A DNA stretch of 64,000 nucleotides from UBA4781 sp963556045. GTDB lineage: Bacteria > Chloroflexota > Anaerolineae > Anaerolineales > Anaerolineaceae. Positions 33,231 to 42,533 of this stretch are shown here, in pieces (position 1 is the stretch's first letter; each line of letters begins with the position of its first letter). Under the pieces are notes generated by a model that worked only from the letters and a program-made list of their open reading frames with translations, was not told the origin of the DNA and did no database searches. The position numbers and the translations under genes were made by a program. The DNA is taken from assembly GCA_963556045.3 (NCBI GenBank), contig CAUVYA020000002.1, forward strand, positions 434,001 through 498,000. The letters are read 5' to 3'.

Positions 33231-35581
33231 TCTACCTTGATGATCTCTAATTCTTTCAAGGCGGAAGCCGGAATCTCGACTAGATCTTTTTCATTTTTGC
33301 GCGGTATGATAATCCGCTGTATACCGGCTCGTTTGGCAGCAGTGATCTTTTCTCTTAATCCACCAACAGGCAGCACTTTCCCACGCAGGGTAATTTCCCC
33401 GGTCATTCCGATATCTTTGTAAACTTTTCTTCTAGTCAGCGCGGAGACCAGCGCCGTAGCAATGGTCGTTCCCGCACTGGGTCCATCTTTGGGGATCGCT
33501 CCTTCCGGAATATGGATATGAATATCGATTTTTTCGAAATCGATCTTTTTAATTTTCAGTTCCGTACTTTTCGATTTTAAATAAGAAAGAGCGGCTTGCG
33601 CTGATTCCTGCATCACATTCCCAACCTGACCTGTGATTTGCAGATTTCCTTTCCCATCAGTGATTAACACTTCTACTGGCATGATCTCGCCACCATTTTC
33701 TGTCCATGCAATGGCTACCGCAGTTCCTATTTCATCTTCCTTTTCGGCTTCAAAGAAGAAATATTTTGGGGGTCCCAGATATTCTTCTATCAAAGATGAA
33801 GTGATGGTCGTGGGTTTATTGTCTGTTTCAGTGAATTGGCGAGCTATTTTTCTGAATATCTTACCGATCTCTCTTTCAAGATTACGAACACCGGCTTCAT
33901 AGGTATAATCGCGGATGATCTTGCTCAATATCGCACCATCCAGTGGAAGCTCCAGGTCTTCCATACCATTCTCTTCCTTTTGGCGGGGTGTCAGAAACTT
34001 TATAGCAATCTCGATCTTTTCCTCTTCTATGTAACCGGGAAATTCGATAACTTCCATTCTATCAAGCAAAGCAGGTGGGATAGAATCAGTGCTGTTGGCT
34101 GTAGTGATGAACAATATCTTTGAAAGATCATACGGTAGTTCCAGATAATGATCTGAGAATGCGTAGTTTTGCTCACGATCAAGCACCTCGAGTAAGGCAG
34201 CCGATGGGTCACCGCGAAAATCATTTCCGATCTTATCCACCTCATCCAGCATAAATACAGGATTAATGGTACCTGCCCGCTTCATGGTCTGGATCACTCG
34301 CCCTGGTAAAGCACCGATATACGTCCGTCGATGACCTCGTATCTCGGCTTCATCTCTAACTCCTCCCAGGCTTAAACGTACGAATTTCCTCCCTAGAGAT
34401 TGAGCTATTGACTTCCCTAAAGATGTCTTCCCTGTTCCCGGAGGTCCGACAAAACACAAGATCGGCTGTCTTGAATTCTCTTTTCCAAGACTCTCGACCG
34501 CCAGATATTCAAGGATGCGATCTTTTGCCTTTTCCAGACCGTAGTGGTTTTGCGTGAGTACATTGATGGCATGTTTAATATCCAGATTATCTTTCGTTTG
34601 TTCCGACCAGGGTAGATCAATAATCCAATCAAGATAATTGCGGATGATACCCATTTCAGGGGAAAAGGAAGGTCCTTCTTTCAGACGACTCAATTCTTTA
34701 TTCGCAACTTTTTTTACCTCATCGGGCAAATTTAATTTAGCCAGTTTTTGTTGATAATCGATGATTTCTTGTTCCCATATATCTCTTTCCCCTAATTCCA
34801 TCTGTATGGCTTTGATTTGCTCTCGCAAGTAGAATTCCCGTTGATTTTTATCAACCTCACGCTGCACCTTGCTGTGCAGATCATCTTCTATTCGCAGAAC
34901 ATCCAATTCTTGAGCCAGGCATTGATTGATGAATTGCAGTCGTTCATCAATATCCACTATTTGCAGAATCGCAACACGTTTTTCAAAAGGCAATGATATT
35001 GCGCTGGCGATCACATCCGCCTGCCAATCTATTTCCGAAATGCTCATTACATAAACGCTGATGTCTTCCGGCAAGCTGCGGTCAAGCTGAACACATTGAT
35101 TGAACAGGTCCAGTGTAATTTTGCCAAGTGCTTTGGTTTTCTTTTCATAAAGCTCAGTAGATTCGACCGGGGTAGCTGTTATAAAACAACCATCATCCCG
35201 CTCGATCACTTCATCAATAACAACTCTTCTTCTTCCCTGTATGAGAGCAGAATAATTCCCTTCTCCAATACCGATCATGTTCCCAATTGCAAATTCAATC
35301 CCGATTTCGTAGTATTCCTCCCCCTCTTCGTTCTTGATCATCCCAATCAGGGTAGTGTTCTTTTCCAATACTTCTCCGATAACCTGCAAATCTTCCGGGT
35401 CGGAAACAAATATTGGTGAGATCATCTTTGGAAAAATAATGAACTCTTTCAGAATGAGCGCCCTGGAATGGATCATTCCAACATTATCTGGAGCTAAGTT
35501 TGGGATATTGTTTAATTCATCGGATCGCTGCAGCAGCGCCGCAGAAATTTGGTCGCGGTTGTTATCTGAATCACCACTCAT
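33182..35581 (-). CDS. lon: ATP-dependent Lon protease (copy 2)
   Basis: 799 residues with the same domain order as copy 1 but clearly diverged. The N-terminal domain starts with a variant motif (ILKEFIIFPKMISPIFV in place of LPLRGLVVFP). AAA+ Walker A is GPPGTGKTSLGKS and Walker B is FMLDEVDK. Protease Ser lies in KDGPSAGTT and Lys in GGLREKI. It is not in a heat-shock context: folC follows directly (TAG then ATG are adjacent), so it may be constitutive or serve different substrates. Its 3' end overlaps the coiled-coil gene on the other strand. Confidence 0.96.
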   Translation of the reverse strand: MSGDSDNNRDQISAALLQRSDELNNIPNLAPDNVGMIHSRALILKEFIIFPKMISPIFVSDPEDLQVIGEVLEKNTTLIGMIKNEEGEEYYEIGIEFAIGNMIGIGEGNYSALIQGRRRVVIDEVIERDDGCFITATPVESTELYEKKTKALGKITLDLFNQCVQLDRSLPEDISVYVMSISEIDWQADVIASAISLPFEKRVAILQIVDIDERLQFINQCLAQELDVLRIEDDLHSKVQREVDKNQREFYLREQIKAIQMELGERDIWEQEIIDYQQKLAKLNLPDEVKKVANKELSRLKEGPSFSPEMGIIRNYLDWIIDLPWSEQTKDNLDIKHAINVLTQNHYGLEKAKDRILEYLAVESLGKENSRQPILCFVGPPGTGKTSLGKSIAQSLGRKFVRLSLGGVRDEAEIRGHRRTYIGALPGRVIQTMKRAGTINPVFMLDEVDKIGNDFRGDPSAALLEVLDREQNYAFSDHYLELPYDLSKILFITTANSTDSIPPALLDRMEVIEFPGYIEEEKIEIAIKFLTPRQKEENGMEDLELPLDGAILSKIIRDYTYEAGVRNLEREIGKIFRKIARQFTETDNKPTTITSSLIEEYLGPPKYFFFEAEKEDEIGTAVAIAWTENGGEIMPVEVLITDGKGNLQITGQVGNVMQESAQAALSYLKSKSTELKIKKIDFEKIDIHIHIPEGAIPKDGPSAGTTIATALVSALTRRKVYKDIGMTGEITLRGKVLPVGGLREKITAAKRAGIQRIIIPRKNEKDLVEIPASALKELEIIKVDHLGEVLEISLYPSTN

Positions 35582-36949
35582 CTATATGGTTTTCTCCTTG
35601 ACTATGTTGAACCATGTTTCTCGTACAGCAGCAGCTATAAATATACTACCGCTGGCTACAATGATTTCCTCTTCCTGTGCTTCTTTTAATGCGAATTTCA
35701 ATGCCTCTTGAACATCTTCTATGATAATTGTATCGCATAGCAGTGAAGTTATATGTTTTTGCATCACTTCAGGATCTGCAGCACGTGGGTGAGTAGATTT
35801 TGTAAAGATGATCCTCTTTGATATTTGTGCAAAATTACGCAGCATACCTTCGATATCTTTATCCTCTGATGCTCCAAAAATCAGGGTGATCTTTTCGAGG
35901 GGAAATAATTCCTGGATCGTCTCAATTAAACGTAGAGAAGATTCATTGTTGTGCGCTGCGTCAACAATAACAAAAGGTTGCTGTTGTAAGACTTCAAAGC
36001 GCCCGGGCCATTTTACATTTCGTAATCCATCCTGAATGTTTTTTTCTGTAATCGTAAATCCATTGCCCTGCAGTATTTTAAGTACGCAAAAAGCAGTACC
36101 CGCATTTTCCATCTGGTGTTTCCCCAGCAATGGTATTTGGATTTGCATGTGGTCCACATCACCGATACCATCATTGTGCATAATGAATGTAGGAAATGAG
36201 ATCGTGAAATCCTGTGCCTCGAGGGTTGATGATCTGGAATGATATTTCACCAGTTCTGTATTTTTAAAGATTTGTGCACCCTCTTGTTTTGATTTTTCCT
36301 CAAATACCCGCATAACGGATTTCTTTTGAGGAGAAATCACCACTGGAACCCCTTTTTTTATTATTCCGGCTTTTTCTGATGCAATTGCTTCGATTGTATC
36401 CCCCAGAATCGCCATATGATCAAGCGAAATGGATGCAATCACCGAAACTTCTGGTGTAATTATGTTGGTCGCGTCTAGCCTTCCACCCAGTCCCACCTCA
36501 ATAACACCAAAATCGATTTCCTTCTTCATGAAATGCTGGAATGCGATAGCAGTTGTTATCTCAAAGGTTGTCAATCCATGCACTTCCTGGATGACGGGAT
36601 ATATTTCGTTTACTATATCCAGAAAATCATCGCTCTTGATCGAGGCGCCATTCACCTGGATTCGTTCTGTATAATCCAGCATATGTGGTGACGAATAAAA
36701 ACCTGTCTGATAACCGGCGCTGACCAAAACTGAAGCGATCATAGCTGAAATGGAGCCTTTTCCCTTTGTTCCAGCCACATGTATGGTCTTATAAGTGTTT
36801 TGTGGATTTCCCAAACGATGCATGAACTGGCGCATGCGATCCAGATTAAATACCTCTTCCGAATAACGCTGCTGCTTGGTGAGGCTGAAATCTATTTGCG
36901 AATAAATGAAATCTAACGCTTTATCGTAGGTATCAAAATACATTTTCAT
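35582..36949 (-). CDS. folC: Folylpolyglutamate synthase / dihydrofolate synthase
   Basis: About 455 residues from the ATG at 36949 (MKMYFDTYDKAL); an upstream in-frame ATG at 36994 has no ribosome site. The Mur-ligase P-loop is HVAGTKGKGSISAM. FolC motifs follow, SSPHMLDYTERIQVNG and GVIEVGLGGRLDATN, then the ligase box IVDAAHNNESSLRL. The enzyme adds glutamate to folates and, in many bacteria, also makes dihydrofolate. It is the first gene of a two-gene minus-strand unit with the second lon, and it is divergent from the DUF503 gene. Confidence 0.94.
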   Translation of the reverse strand: MKMYFDTYDKALDFIYSQIDFSLTKQQRYSEEVFNLDRMRQFMHRLGNPQNTYKTIHVAGTKGKGSISAMIASVLVSAGYQTGFYSSPHMLDYTERIQVNGASIKSDDFLDIVNEIYPVIQEVHGLTTFEITTAIAFQHFMKKEIDFGVIEVGLGGRLDATNIITPEVSVIASISLDHMAILGDTIEAIASEKAGIIKKGVPVVISPQKKSVMRVFEEKSKQEGAQIFKNTELVKYHSRSSTLEAQDFTISFPTFIMHNDGIGDVDHMQIQIPLLGKHQMENAGTAFCVLKILQGNGFTITEKNIQDGLRNVKWPGRFEVLQQQPFVIVDAAHNNESSLRLIETIQELFPLEKITLIFGASEDKDIEGMLRNFAQISKRIIFTKSTHPRAADPEVMQKHITSLLCDTIIIEDVQEALKFALKEAQEEEIIVASGSIFIAAAVRETWFNIVKEKTI

Positions 36950-37008
36950 AAAAGAATGATTGACCTTTCTGCATTCAATATTACTATGAATCATATTGAA
37001 CGACTATA

Positions 37009-37302
37009 ATGGTTCACATGCATATTGGGATCCTCACTTTTCAGCTCAAATTGGCGAATTCGCATTCTTTGAAAGCGAAACGATCTCATATCAAACCGCT
37101 GTTACATCACATGCATAAGAAATTCAACATTTCAATTTCAGAGATCGACTTATTAGATATTTGGGATAGCAGTGTGATCGGGTGTGTTATGGTAAGCAAT
37201 GAAAAACGTTTTCTGGATAGCAGTCTCAAGAGAATTTATAATTACATGCAGTCAACCTTTCGTGATATCGAGTTCTTCGATGAAAATTTTGAAATATGGT
37301 AG
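37009..37302 (+). CDS. DUF503 (YlxP-like) family protein
   Basis: 97 residues. The compact ferredoxin-like fold shows the family pattern IGILTFQLKLANSHSLKAKR at the start and a Val/Ala-rich closing strand (VIGCVMVSNEKRFLDSSL). Members are small and usually encoded near translation or ribosome-maturation genes; biochemical function is unknown. The start may be the ATG at 37009 or the Met three residues later at 37018. The SDR gene begins seven bases after the stop. Confidence 0.88.
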   Translation: MVHMHIGILTFQLKLANSHSLKAKRSHIKPLLHHMHKKFNISISEIDLLDIWDSSVIGCVMVSNEKRFLDSSLKRIYNYMQSTFRDIEFFDENFEIW

Positions 37303-37309
37303 GTAACTG

Positions 37310-38101
37310 ATGGATCTTTCACTCAATGGGAAAATAGCGCTGGTAACTGGATCCAGCCGTGGTTTAGGATTTGCAACCGCCAGGCAGCTGGTGCAGGAAG
37401 GTGCAATCGTGATCATCAATGGCAGGGATGCAGCCCAATTGTCAACTGCTAAAACAGAACTGGATGCGAATCCGCAGGCACAGGTTCTAGCGGTGCAGGG
37501 GAATGTTGCTGATCCTTCCTTCCCCGAGACAGTAATGAACGAGATCCAGTTCCGGTTTGGCGGACTTGATATCCTCATCACCAACGCAGGTGGACCACCC
37601 GCAGGTGTGCTGGACGATTTCAATGATGAAGACTGGGAAAAAGCCATGCAATCCACTTTTCTCAGCCACGTCAGGCTGATCAAAGCTGCCAAACCACTTC
37701 TTGTTCTTTCCTCATCCCCCAGTATTTTGACCATCACATCTGTCGCGGTAAAACAGCCCATGGTTAATATGATCCTGTCAAATTCCATTCGAGCTGCCAC
37801 AGTTGGGTTGACAAAAACACTGGCAAATGAACTGGGACCAGCCGGTATCCGTGTTAATTCTATTTTACCCGGATGGACAGCCACGGAACGCGTTCAAAGT
37901 TTGATGTCCACACGAGCAAAACAAAACAATACATCCATTGAAGAAGAACTGTATAAACAAGCGCAAGCAGCACCTCTCAAGAGAATAGGAAAACCTGAAG
38001 AATTTGCGCGCGCTGCTGTATTTCTAGTTTCTCCTGCCGCATCATACATTACAGGCGTAATGTTAACGGTGGATGGTGGACTAAGCAAAGGACTCTTATA
38101 A
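37310..38101 (+). CDS. SDR-family oxidoreductase with altered active-site residues
   Basis: 263 residues of a Rossmann short-chain dehydrogenase. The cofactor motif is VTGSSRGLGFA, with NAGGP as the structural NAG motif and VNSILPGWTATERV and GVMLTVDGG in the C-terminal half. Where the classical catalytic YxxxK should stand (after TSVAVKQPMVNM), the sequence reads LSNSIRAATVGL: no Tyr, and Arg in place of Lys. Related proteins with the same change are usually annotated FabG-like but may be inactive as dehydrogenases or use another mechanism. It is adjacent to the radical SAM gene with no gap. Confidence 0.85.
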   Translation: MDLSLNGKIALVTGSSRGLGFATARQLVQEGAIVIINGRDAAQLSTAKTELDANPQAQVLAVQGNVADPSFPETVMNEIQFRFGGLDILITNAGGPPAGVLDDFNDEDWEKAMQSTFLSHVRLIKAAKPLLVLSSSPSILTITSVAVKQPMVNMILSNSIRAATVGLTKTLANELGPAGIRVNSILPGWTATERVQSLMSTRAKQNNTSIEEELYKQAQAAPLKRIGKPEEFARAAVFLVSPAASYITGVMLTVDGGLSKGLL

Positions 38102-39943
38102 TTGGCAAAGGTATCACAACTTTCTCCCTCAGAAATTCAAATATTTCTTGATCAAACTCTCTTCAACATCCAAAAACCCGGGCGCTATATCGGTGGTGAA
38201 TACAATCAGGTTATTAAAGATTGGGATTCTTGCAGGGTCAAATCAGTACTGGCATTCCCTGATATTTACGAAATCGGCTTTTCCAATATTGGATTGAATA
38301 TTCTGTACGACCAGGTTAATTATCATTCTGCATTCCTAGCAGAGAGGACTTTTTCTGTGTGGGAAGACATGGAAAAAGCCATGCGCAGGAATAACATCCC
38401 GCTTTTTTCCCTTGAGAGCAAACATCCCATCATAGATTTCGACCTGGTTGGCATATCCATCCCTTATGAAACGCTGTATACCAATACACTCAATCTTCTA
38501 GATCTGGCTGTTATCCCTATTTACAGCAAAGATCGCACGGAAGAACATCCGCTCATCATCGCTGGAGGGCATTCCACATTCAATCCGGCACCGATGAGCC
38601 CTTTCATGGATGCTTTCGTTATCGGAGATGGTGAGAATATATTCCTTGAAATATTAAATATCCTTGCTCAATTTGGTTCACGCGATGAACATCTTGACAG
38701 GATAAGCGAATTGAATGGCATTTATGTGCCCTCACGATACAGCATCAAACAGTATTTTAGTGGGAAAACGATCAATGGTAATAAACCCAAGCCAATTCGA
38801 AAGAATATGATCACTCACTTACCTGTTTCCCCGGAAAAACCTCTGGTTCCCAACATAGAAACCACACACAATCGTATCGCGATTGAGGTCATGCGGGGCT
38901 GTTCGCATGGATGTCGTTTCTGCCAGGCAGGCTTTATCACACGTCCTGTCCGTGAACGACCTGCTGCCGAGATCATGGAATCTCTACGATCTGCCATTCA
39001 GCAAACCGGATACGATGAAATTTCTCTTCTTTCTTTGAGCATCAGTGATTACTCCTCGATTCAAGATCTCATCATCCAGATCACAGAAGAGTTCAGTTCA
39101 GTGAATGTGAATCTTTCGCTGCCTTCCCTGCGTATTGAATCTTTTTCGAAAGGTCTCATGGATTCCATGGATCAACGCAAGGGGAACTTTACCCTGGCGC
39201 CTGAATCTGCATCAGAAAGCATGCGTCGAACGATCAACAAACCAATTTCAGAACAAGATCTATTAGAAACTGCCTCCCAGATCTTTCAGCAGGGATGGAC
39301 ATCCATCAAACTATACTTTTTAATAGGACTTCCGGGCGAGTGTTTACAGGATGTTGAAGAGATCGTTGCTCTGTGTAAAAAAGTTAAGTCCATCGGAAAA
39401 AAGATGATAGGCGGGAGAGCAAGAATTTCGGTGAGTATCAACACATTTATTCCCAAGTGTCACACTCCATTCCAGTGGACTGCCATGGATTCTGATGAAA
39501 ATATCCGTAATAAGCATCAGGTTTTACGCGATGGTTTTCGCAACAGCGGTATTAAATTGAGTTTTCCATCCCTGGAATCATCACTTTTGGAAGGCTGGCT
39601 CTCAAGAGCAGATGAAAAAACCGCACCAGTTATATATGAAGCGTGGAAGCAGGGCGCTCGTTTCGATGCCTGGCAGGAATACCACACCTTTGAGACATGG
39701 AAAAACGCTTTTTCTACCTGTAATATCGACCCTTATGAATACAGCCACCGTCAAATAGGTTTACAAGAAGACTTACCCTGGGATTTTATTGATACCGGTG
39801 TTTCGAAATCCTTTTTTATGAGTGAATACCAGAAATCAAGCGAGGGTTCATTAACGTCTGATTGCCGTAATCAGTGCTATGCCTGCGGTATTCAGGCTAA
39901 TTATGGTATTGTATGCCGTTCTCTGATTGGAGAAACAAATTAA
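38102..39943 (+). CDS. B12-binding-type radical SAM protein (TIGR03960-like)
   Basis: 613 residues. It starts with TTG at 38102, immediately after the SDR stop. The family opening FNIQKPGRYIGGEYN is clear. A cobalamin-binding-like Rossmann part precedes the radical SAM core, whose cluster motif is CSHGCRFC (CxxxCxxC), followed by ISLLSLSISDYS and FTLAPESASESMRR. The C-terminus has further cysteines (CRNQCYACG) that may hold another cluster. The substrate is unknown. Its stop overlaps the start of the DUF2344 partner by one base (TAATG), the usual pairing for this family. Confidence 0.9.
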   Translation: MAKVSQLSPSEIQIFLDQTLFNIQKPGRYIGGEYNQVIKDWDSCRVKSVLAFPDIYEIGFSNIGLNILYDQVNYHSAFLAERTFSVWEDMEKAMRRNNIPLFSLESKHPIIDFDLVGISIPYETLYTNTLNLLDLAVIPIYSKDRTEEHPLIIAGGHSTFNPAPMSPFMDAFVIGDGENIFLEILNILAQFGSRDEHLDRISELNGIYVPSRYSIKQYFSGKTINGNKPKPIRKNMITHLPVSPEKPLVPNIETTHNRIAIEVMRGCSHGCRFCQAGFITRPVRERPAAEIMESLRSAIQQTGYDEISLLSLSISDYSSIQDLIIQITEEFSSVNVNLSLPSLRIESFSKGLMDSMDQRKGNFTLAPESASESMRRTINKPISEQDLLETASQIFQQGWTSIKLYFLIGLPGECLQDVEEIVALCKKVKSIGKKMIGGRARISVSINTFIPKCHTPFQWTAMDSDENIRNKHQVLRDGFRNSGIKLSFPSLESSLLEGWLSRADEKTAPVIYEAWKQGARFDAWQEYHTFETWKNAFSTCNIDPYEYSHRQIGLQEDLPWDFIDTGVSKSFFMSEYQKSSEGSLTSDCRNQCYACGIQANYGIVCRSLIGETN

Positions 39944-40596
39944 TGGAAACTTCTGCAAAAAGGCTGAGAATTCATTACTCCAAAATCGGGTTCATCAGAT
40001 TTACTTCCAATCTGGATGTTCAACGAATCTGGGAACGAACCTTACGTCGCGCAGGTATACACATTACATATTCTCAAGGTTTTCATCCACAGGCGAAAAT
40101 TCAGCAGGCTTCGCCCTTACCACTTGGTTTTGAAAGCATTGCAGAAATCGTAGATATCTGGATTTCTCCAACTTCTGATCTACAAATTACAGCAGATCTT
40201 TTAAATCAGTATCTACCTGATGGTTTTCATGTTTCTCATGTGGGGTACGCTGCCATCTCTGAGCGATCACTGCAATCCCGCCTTTTTTCTTCAAGCTATG
40301 ATATCTACCTTACAAACCAGAAAACTCGACAGGACCTGGAAAGTCTTTGCCAGCAGGTTATCAATTCCTCCACCATATTGTTTACCAGGCACAATGGGAA
40401 ACAATATGACCTGAAACCTCTCATTTCTTTGCTGGAAATCCATGAAGACATTCAAAAATGTGATTATCTGGCTATGACCCTATCGAGTCAAAATAATTCT
40501 ACCGGTCGCCCTGATCATTTGCTACAGTACTTTCAAATAGATCCGGCTCTAACTCGAATCATACGTACAAATATTGATTTTATAAATGATGATTGA
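39943..40596 (+). CDS. Radical SAM-associated DUF2344 (TIGR03936-like) protein
   Basis: 217 residues from the ATG at 39943; the frame extends upstream to 39913 inside the radical SAM gene, but the family begins near RLRIHYSKIGFIRFTSNLDV, just after this start. The next conserved block, YSQGFHPQAKIQQASPLPLG, is intact. The protein is nearly always coupled to the radical SAM protein encoded upstream and probably presents or modifies its substrate. The end overlaps the TrmH-family gene by 11 bases. Confidence 0.9.
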   Translation: METSAKRLRIHYSKIGFIRFTSNLDVQRIWERTLRRAGIHITYSQGFHPQAKIQQASPLPLGFESIAEIVDIWISPTSDLQITADLLNQYLPDGFHVSHVGYAAISERSLQSRLFSSSYDIYLTNQKTRQDLESLCQQVINSSTILFTRHNGKQYDLKPLISLLEIHEDIQKCDYLAMTLSSQNNSTGRPDHLLQYFQIDPALTRIIRTNIDFINDD

Positions 40597-41218
40597 GCTT
40601 GTTATGCTGCAGTGCAGCAATACCCAGTGTAATTTACGTTTCCCTGCGCCGAAGGATGATTTCAATACTTTCTGCCCACATTGTGGAGAAAAATTAATAG
40701 TTTCCAGATACAGCATAGATAATGGCTATGCGCACTTTCATAAATTAAATGATTTTCGTGTGGAATGCGTACTTGACAATATCCGCTCTGCGTACAATGT
40801 CGGCGCCATCTTGCGCTCTGCTAACGCATTCGGGATAGACATGATCCATCTTTGCGGTATAACTCCCTCACCACTATCAGATAAGGTGAAAAAGACCAGT
40901 CTGAGAGCGGAAATAACACTTTCATGGCATGTTAACCCCAACGCACTGGATCTTGTTCTGGAGAAGAAAAGTCTTGGTTTTTGTGTATATTCCATCGAAA
41001 CCAGCCCGTCTGCTCATTCTCTGCTAGATATTCCATCACAAGCTCGCACCGGAAAGGTACTATTCGTACTTGGGAATGAGATCTTTGGAATTGATCCTGA
41101 AATTCGTACTTGCAGTGACGCTATTTTACAAATACCCGTTATCGGTCATAAAAAATCTCTTAACGTCGCCGCTTCTTTTTCTATAGCGGCGTTTTATTTT
41201 TCACAGCTTTTCAAATAA
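40586..41218 (+). CDS. TrmH-family (SPOUT) RNA methyltransferase with N-terminal zinc ribbon
   Basis: 210 residues. A short N-terminal zinc ribbon carries CSNTQC and CPHC. The SPOUT knot motifs follow: NIRSAYNVGAILRSANAFG (motif 1, with the catalytic Arg), VLGNEIFGI (motif 2) and IPVIGHKKSLNVAASFSIA (motif 3). Such enzymes 2'-O-methylate ribose in tRNA or rRNA. The zinc ribbon is an unusual addition that could aid RNA binding. It ends in an 18-base overlap with the convergent NTPase gene. Confidence 0.88.
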   Translation: MMIELVMLQCSNTQCNLRFPAPKDDFNTFCPHCGEKLIVSRYSIDNGYAHFHKLNDFRVECVLDNIRSAYNVGAILRSANAFGIDMIHLCGITPSPLSDKVKKTSLRAEITLSWHVNPNALDLVLEKKSLGFCVYSIETSPSAHSLLDIPSQARTGKVLFVLGNEIFGIDPEIRTCSDAILQIPVIGHKKSLNVAASFSIAAFYFSQLFK

Positions 41219-41758
41219 GGAAGCACATATTGTATCAAGTACCACCTGTTTCTTCCCTTCAAATTGATCCAGGTCTACGATTTCATAGGAAATATGTACA
41301 TTTTCGCATATCTTAATTAGGGCTGAAAAGAGTTCTTTTCGAACGGTGACAATCGCCCTTCTATATTGTTTATTTTTCAATATTTCCAAGCCTGCCTGCC
41401 AGCCTTTGCCTTCCAGCAGCTCGTAAATACCGATTTCATCCAGTAGAAAGACTTTTCCCCGTGGTTCACAGAGCTCTAATTGAGTATTCCCCCATAAAAT
41501 CCCTTCTTGATCCATTTTCCAGATCTTTTCAGGCATAGCTGCATCCCATCCGGGTGAATATTTTGCCAGTTCATGCGTCTCATCATTTTCAACGTTCTGT
41601 GCAATAATTTTCTCGCGTTTAGTTTGAAAATAGACCCCGGGTGATACTACCCCACACACAGGGATATGTTTCTCCGTCAAATGCTTTTTAATAGCCAGAA
41701 TTAGTACTGTTTTTCCTTTTTTCTGCGATCCGGTGATGATCCAAACATCTGGTTTCAT
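41201..41758 (-). CDS. P-loop nucleoside-triphosphatase, THEP1-like
   Basis: 185 residues. The Walker A-like motif is WIITGSQKKGKT and Walker B is VFLLDEIGIYELL. The organisation and length fit small NTPases of the THEP1/NTPase_1 group, which hydrolyse NTPs and are functionally vague. It is the last gene of the minus-strand importer cluster, overlapping the ABC ATPase gene by four bases (ATGA), so a role in processing or using the imported cofactor or metal is plausible. Its 3' end overlaps the TrmH-family gene. Confidence 0.75.
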   Translation of the reverse strand: MKPDVWIITGSQKKGKTVLILAIKKHLTEKHIPVCGVVSPGVYFQTKREKIIAQNVENDETHELAKYSPGWDAAMPEKIWKMDQEGILWGNTQLELCEPRGKVFLLDEIGIYELLEGKGWQAGLEILKNKQYRRAIVTVRKELFSALIKICENVHISYEIVDLDQFEGKKQVVLDTICASLFEKL

Positions 41759-42522
41759 CGTTCACCTGGTATTACCATCATTTTTTTATTGAACTGCTGC
41801 AATTTAATGGGGATGTCGAATGTTTTTTGTAAGTTGTCCTGTTGAATAACCGTATTGGTTTGCCCAAATGCAACTACTTTTCCTTCTTTCATCAATAATA
41901 CCTGATTTGCTACCCCTATTGCATCGTTTGGATCATGGGTTGTGAAAAAAATGATCTTCTTTTCATCTTTCAGAGTAGCTATGATATCTAATAATTCTCT
42001 TCTATTTTTAAGATCCAGGTGATTTGCCGGTTCATCCATCAATAAAACATCTGGTTCCTGGGTTAATAATCTGGCTATGCGCACTTTTTGCAGTTCTCCC
42101 CCACTTAGATCGCCTAACCGCTTCTTACTTAATTTTTCTATATGAAGATCTCTGATTACACGGTATGATATTTCCTGATCGTTTTCATCAGGCATGTTCA
42201 ACCAGCCAATATAAGGATAGCGTCCCATCATCACATATTCGATGACTGTAAATCCATAGGGAATTTTCTCGATCTGAGGTAAATAACCGACATGGATTTT
42301 CTTTTCCCCATTTCCATTATCGCTCCGATATTGAATCATTCCTTTTTGCGGAAGTATTTTCTTCAGTATCAGCAGCAGCAGTGTCGTTTTTCCTGAACCG
42401 TTATTCCCAAGAATTGCAACGATATTATCATTGATCACATCCAGGGAAACATCCTGTAATGCGGAATGGTCTTCATCAGGGTAGCGATAAGATAGGTTGG
42501 TAATTTCCAGTTTATTAATCAT
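41755..42522 (-). CDS. ABC transporter ATP-binding protein (FecE/BtuD type)
   Basis: 255 residues. Walker A GNNGSGKTTLL, Q-loop region GYLPQIEKIPYGFTV, signature LSGGELQKVRIARLL, Walker B DVLLMDEPANHLD and the switch His (TTHD) are all present. The family energises uptake of iron-siderophores, haem, cobalamin or related metal complexes. The permease and binding-protein genes lie upstream on the same strand with 11- and 6-base gaps. Substrate is not determined by sequence. Confidence 0.93.
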   Translation of the reverse strand: MINKLEITNLSYRYPDEDHSALQDVSLDVINDNIVAILGNNGSGKTTLLLLILKKILPQKGMIQYRSDNGNGEKKIHVGYLPQIEKIPYGFTVIEYVMMGRYPYIGWLNMPDENDQEISYRVIRDLHIEKLSKKRLGDLSGGELQKVRIARLLTQEPDVLLMDEPANHLDLKNRRELLDIIATLKDEKKIIFFTTHDPNDAIGVANQVLLMKEGKVVAFGQTNTVIQQDNLQKTFDIPIKLQQFNKKMMVIPGER

Positions 42523-42533
42523 TATGGTTTTTC

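Noticed and set aside
37252..37884. 210-residue leftward frame opposite the SDR gene
   Set aside because: Antisense shadow of the SDR; serine-rich with no fold.
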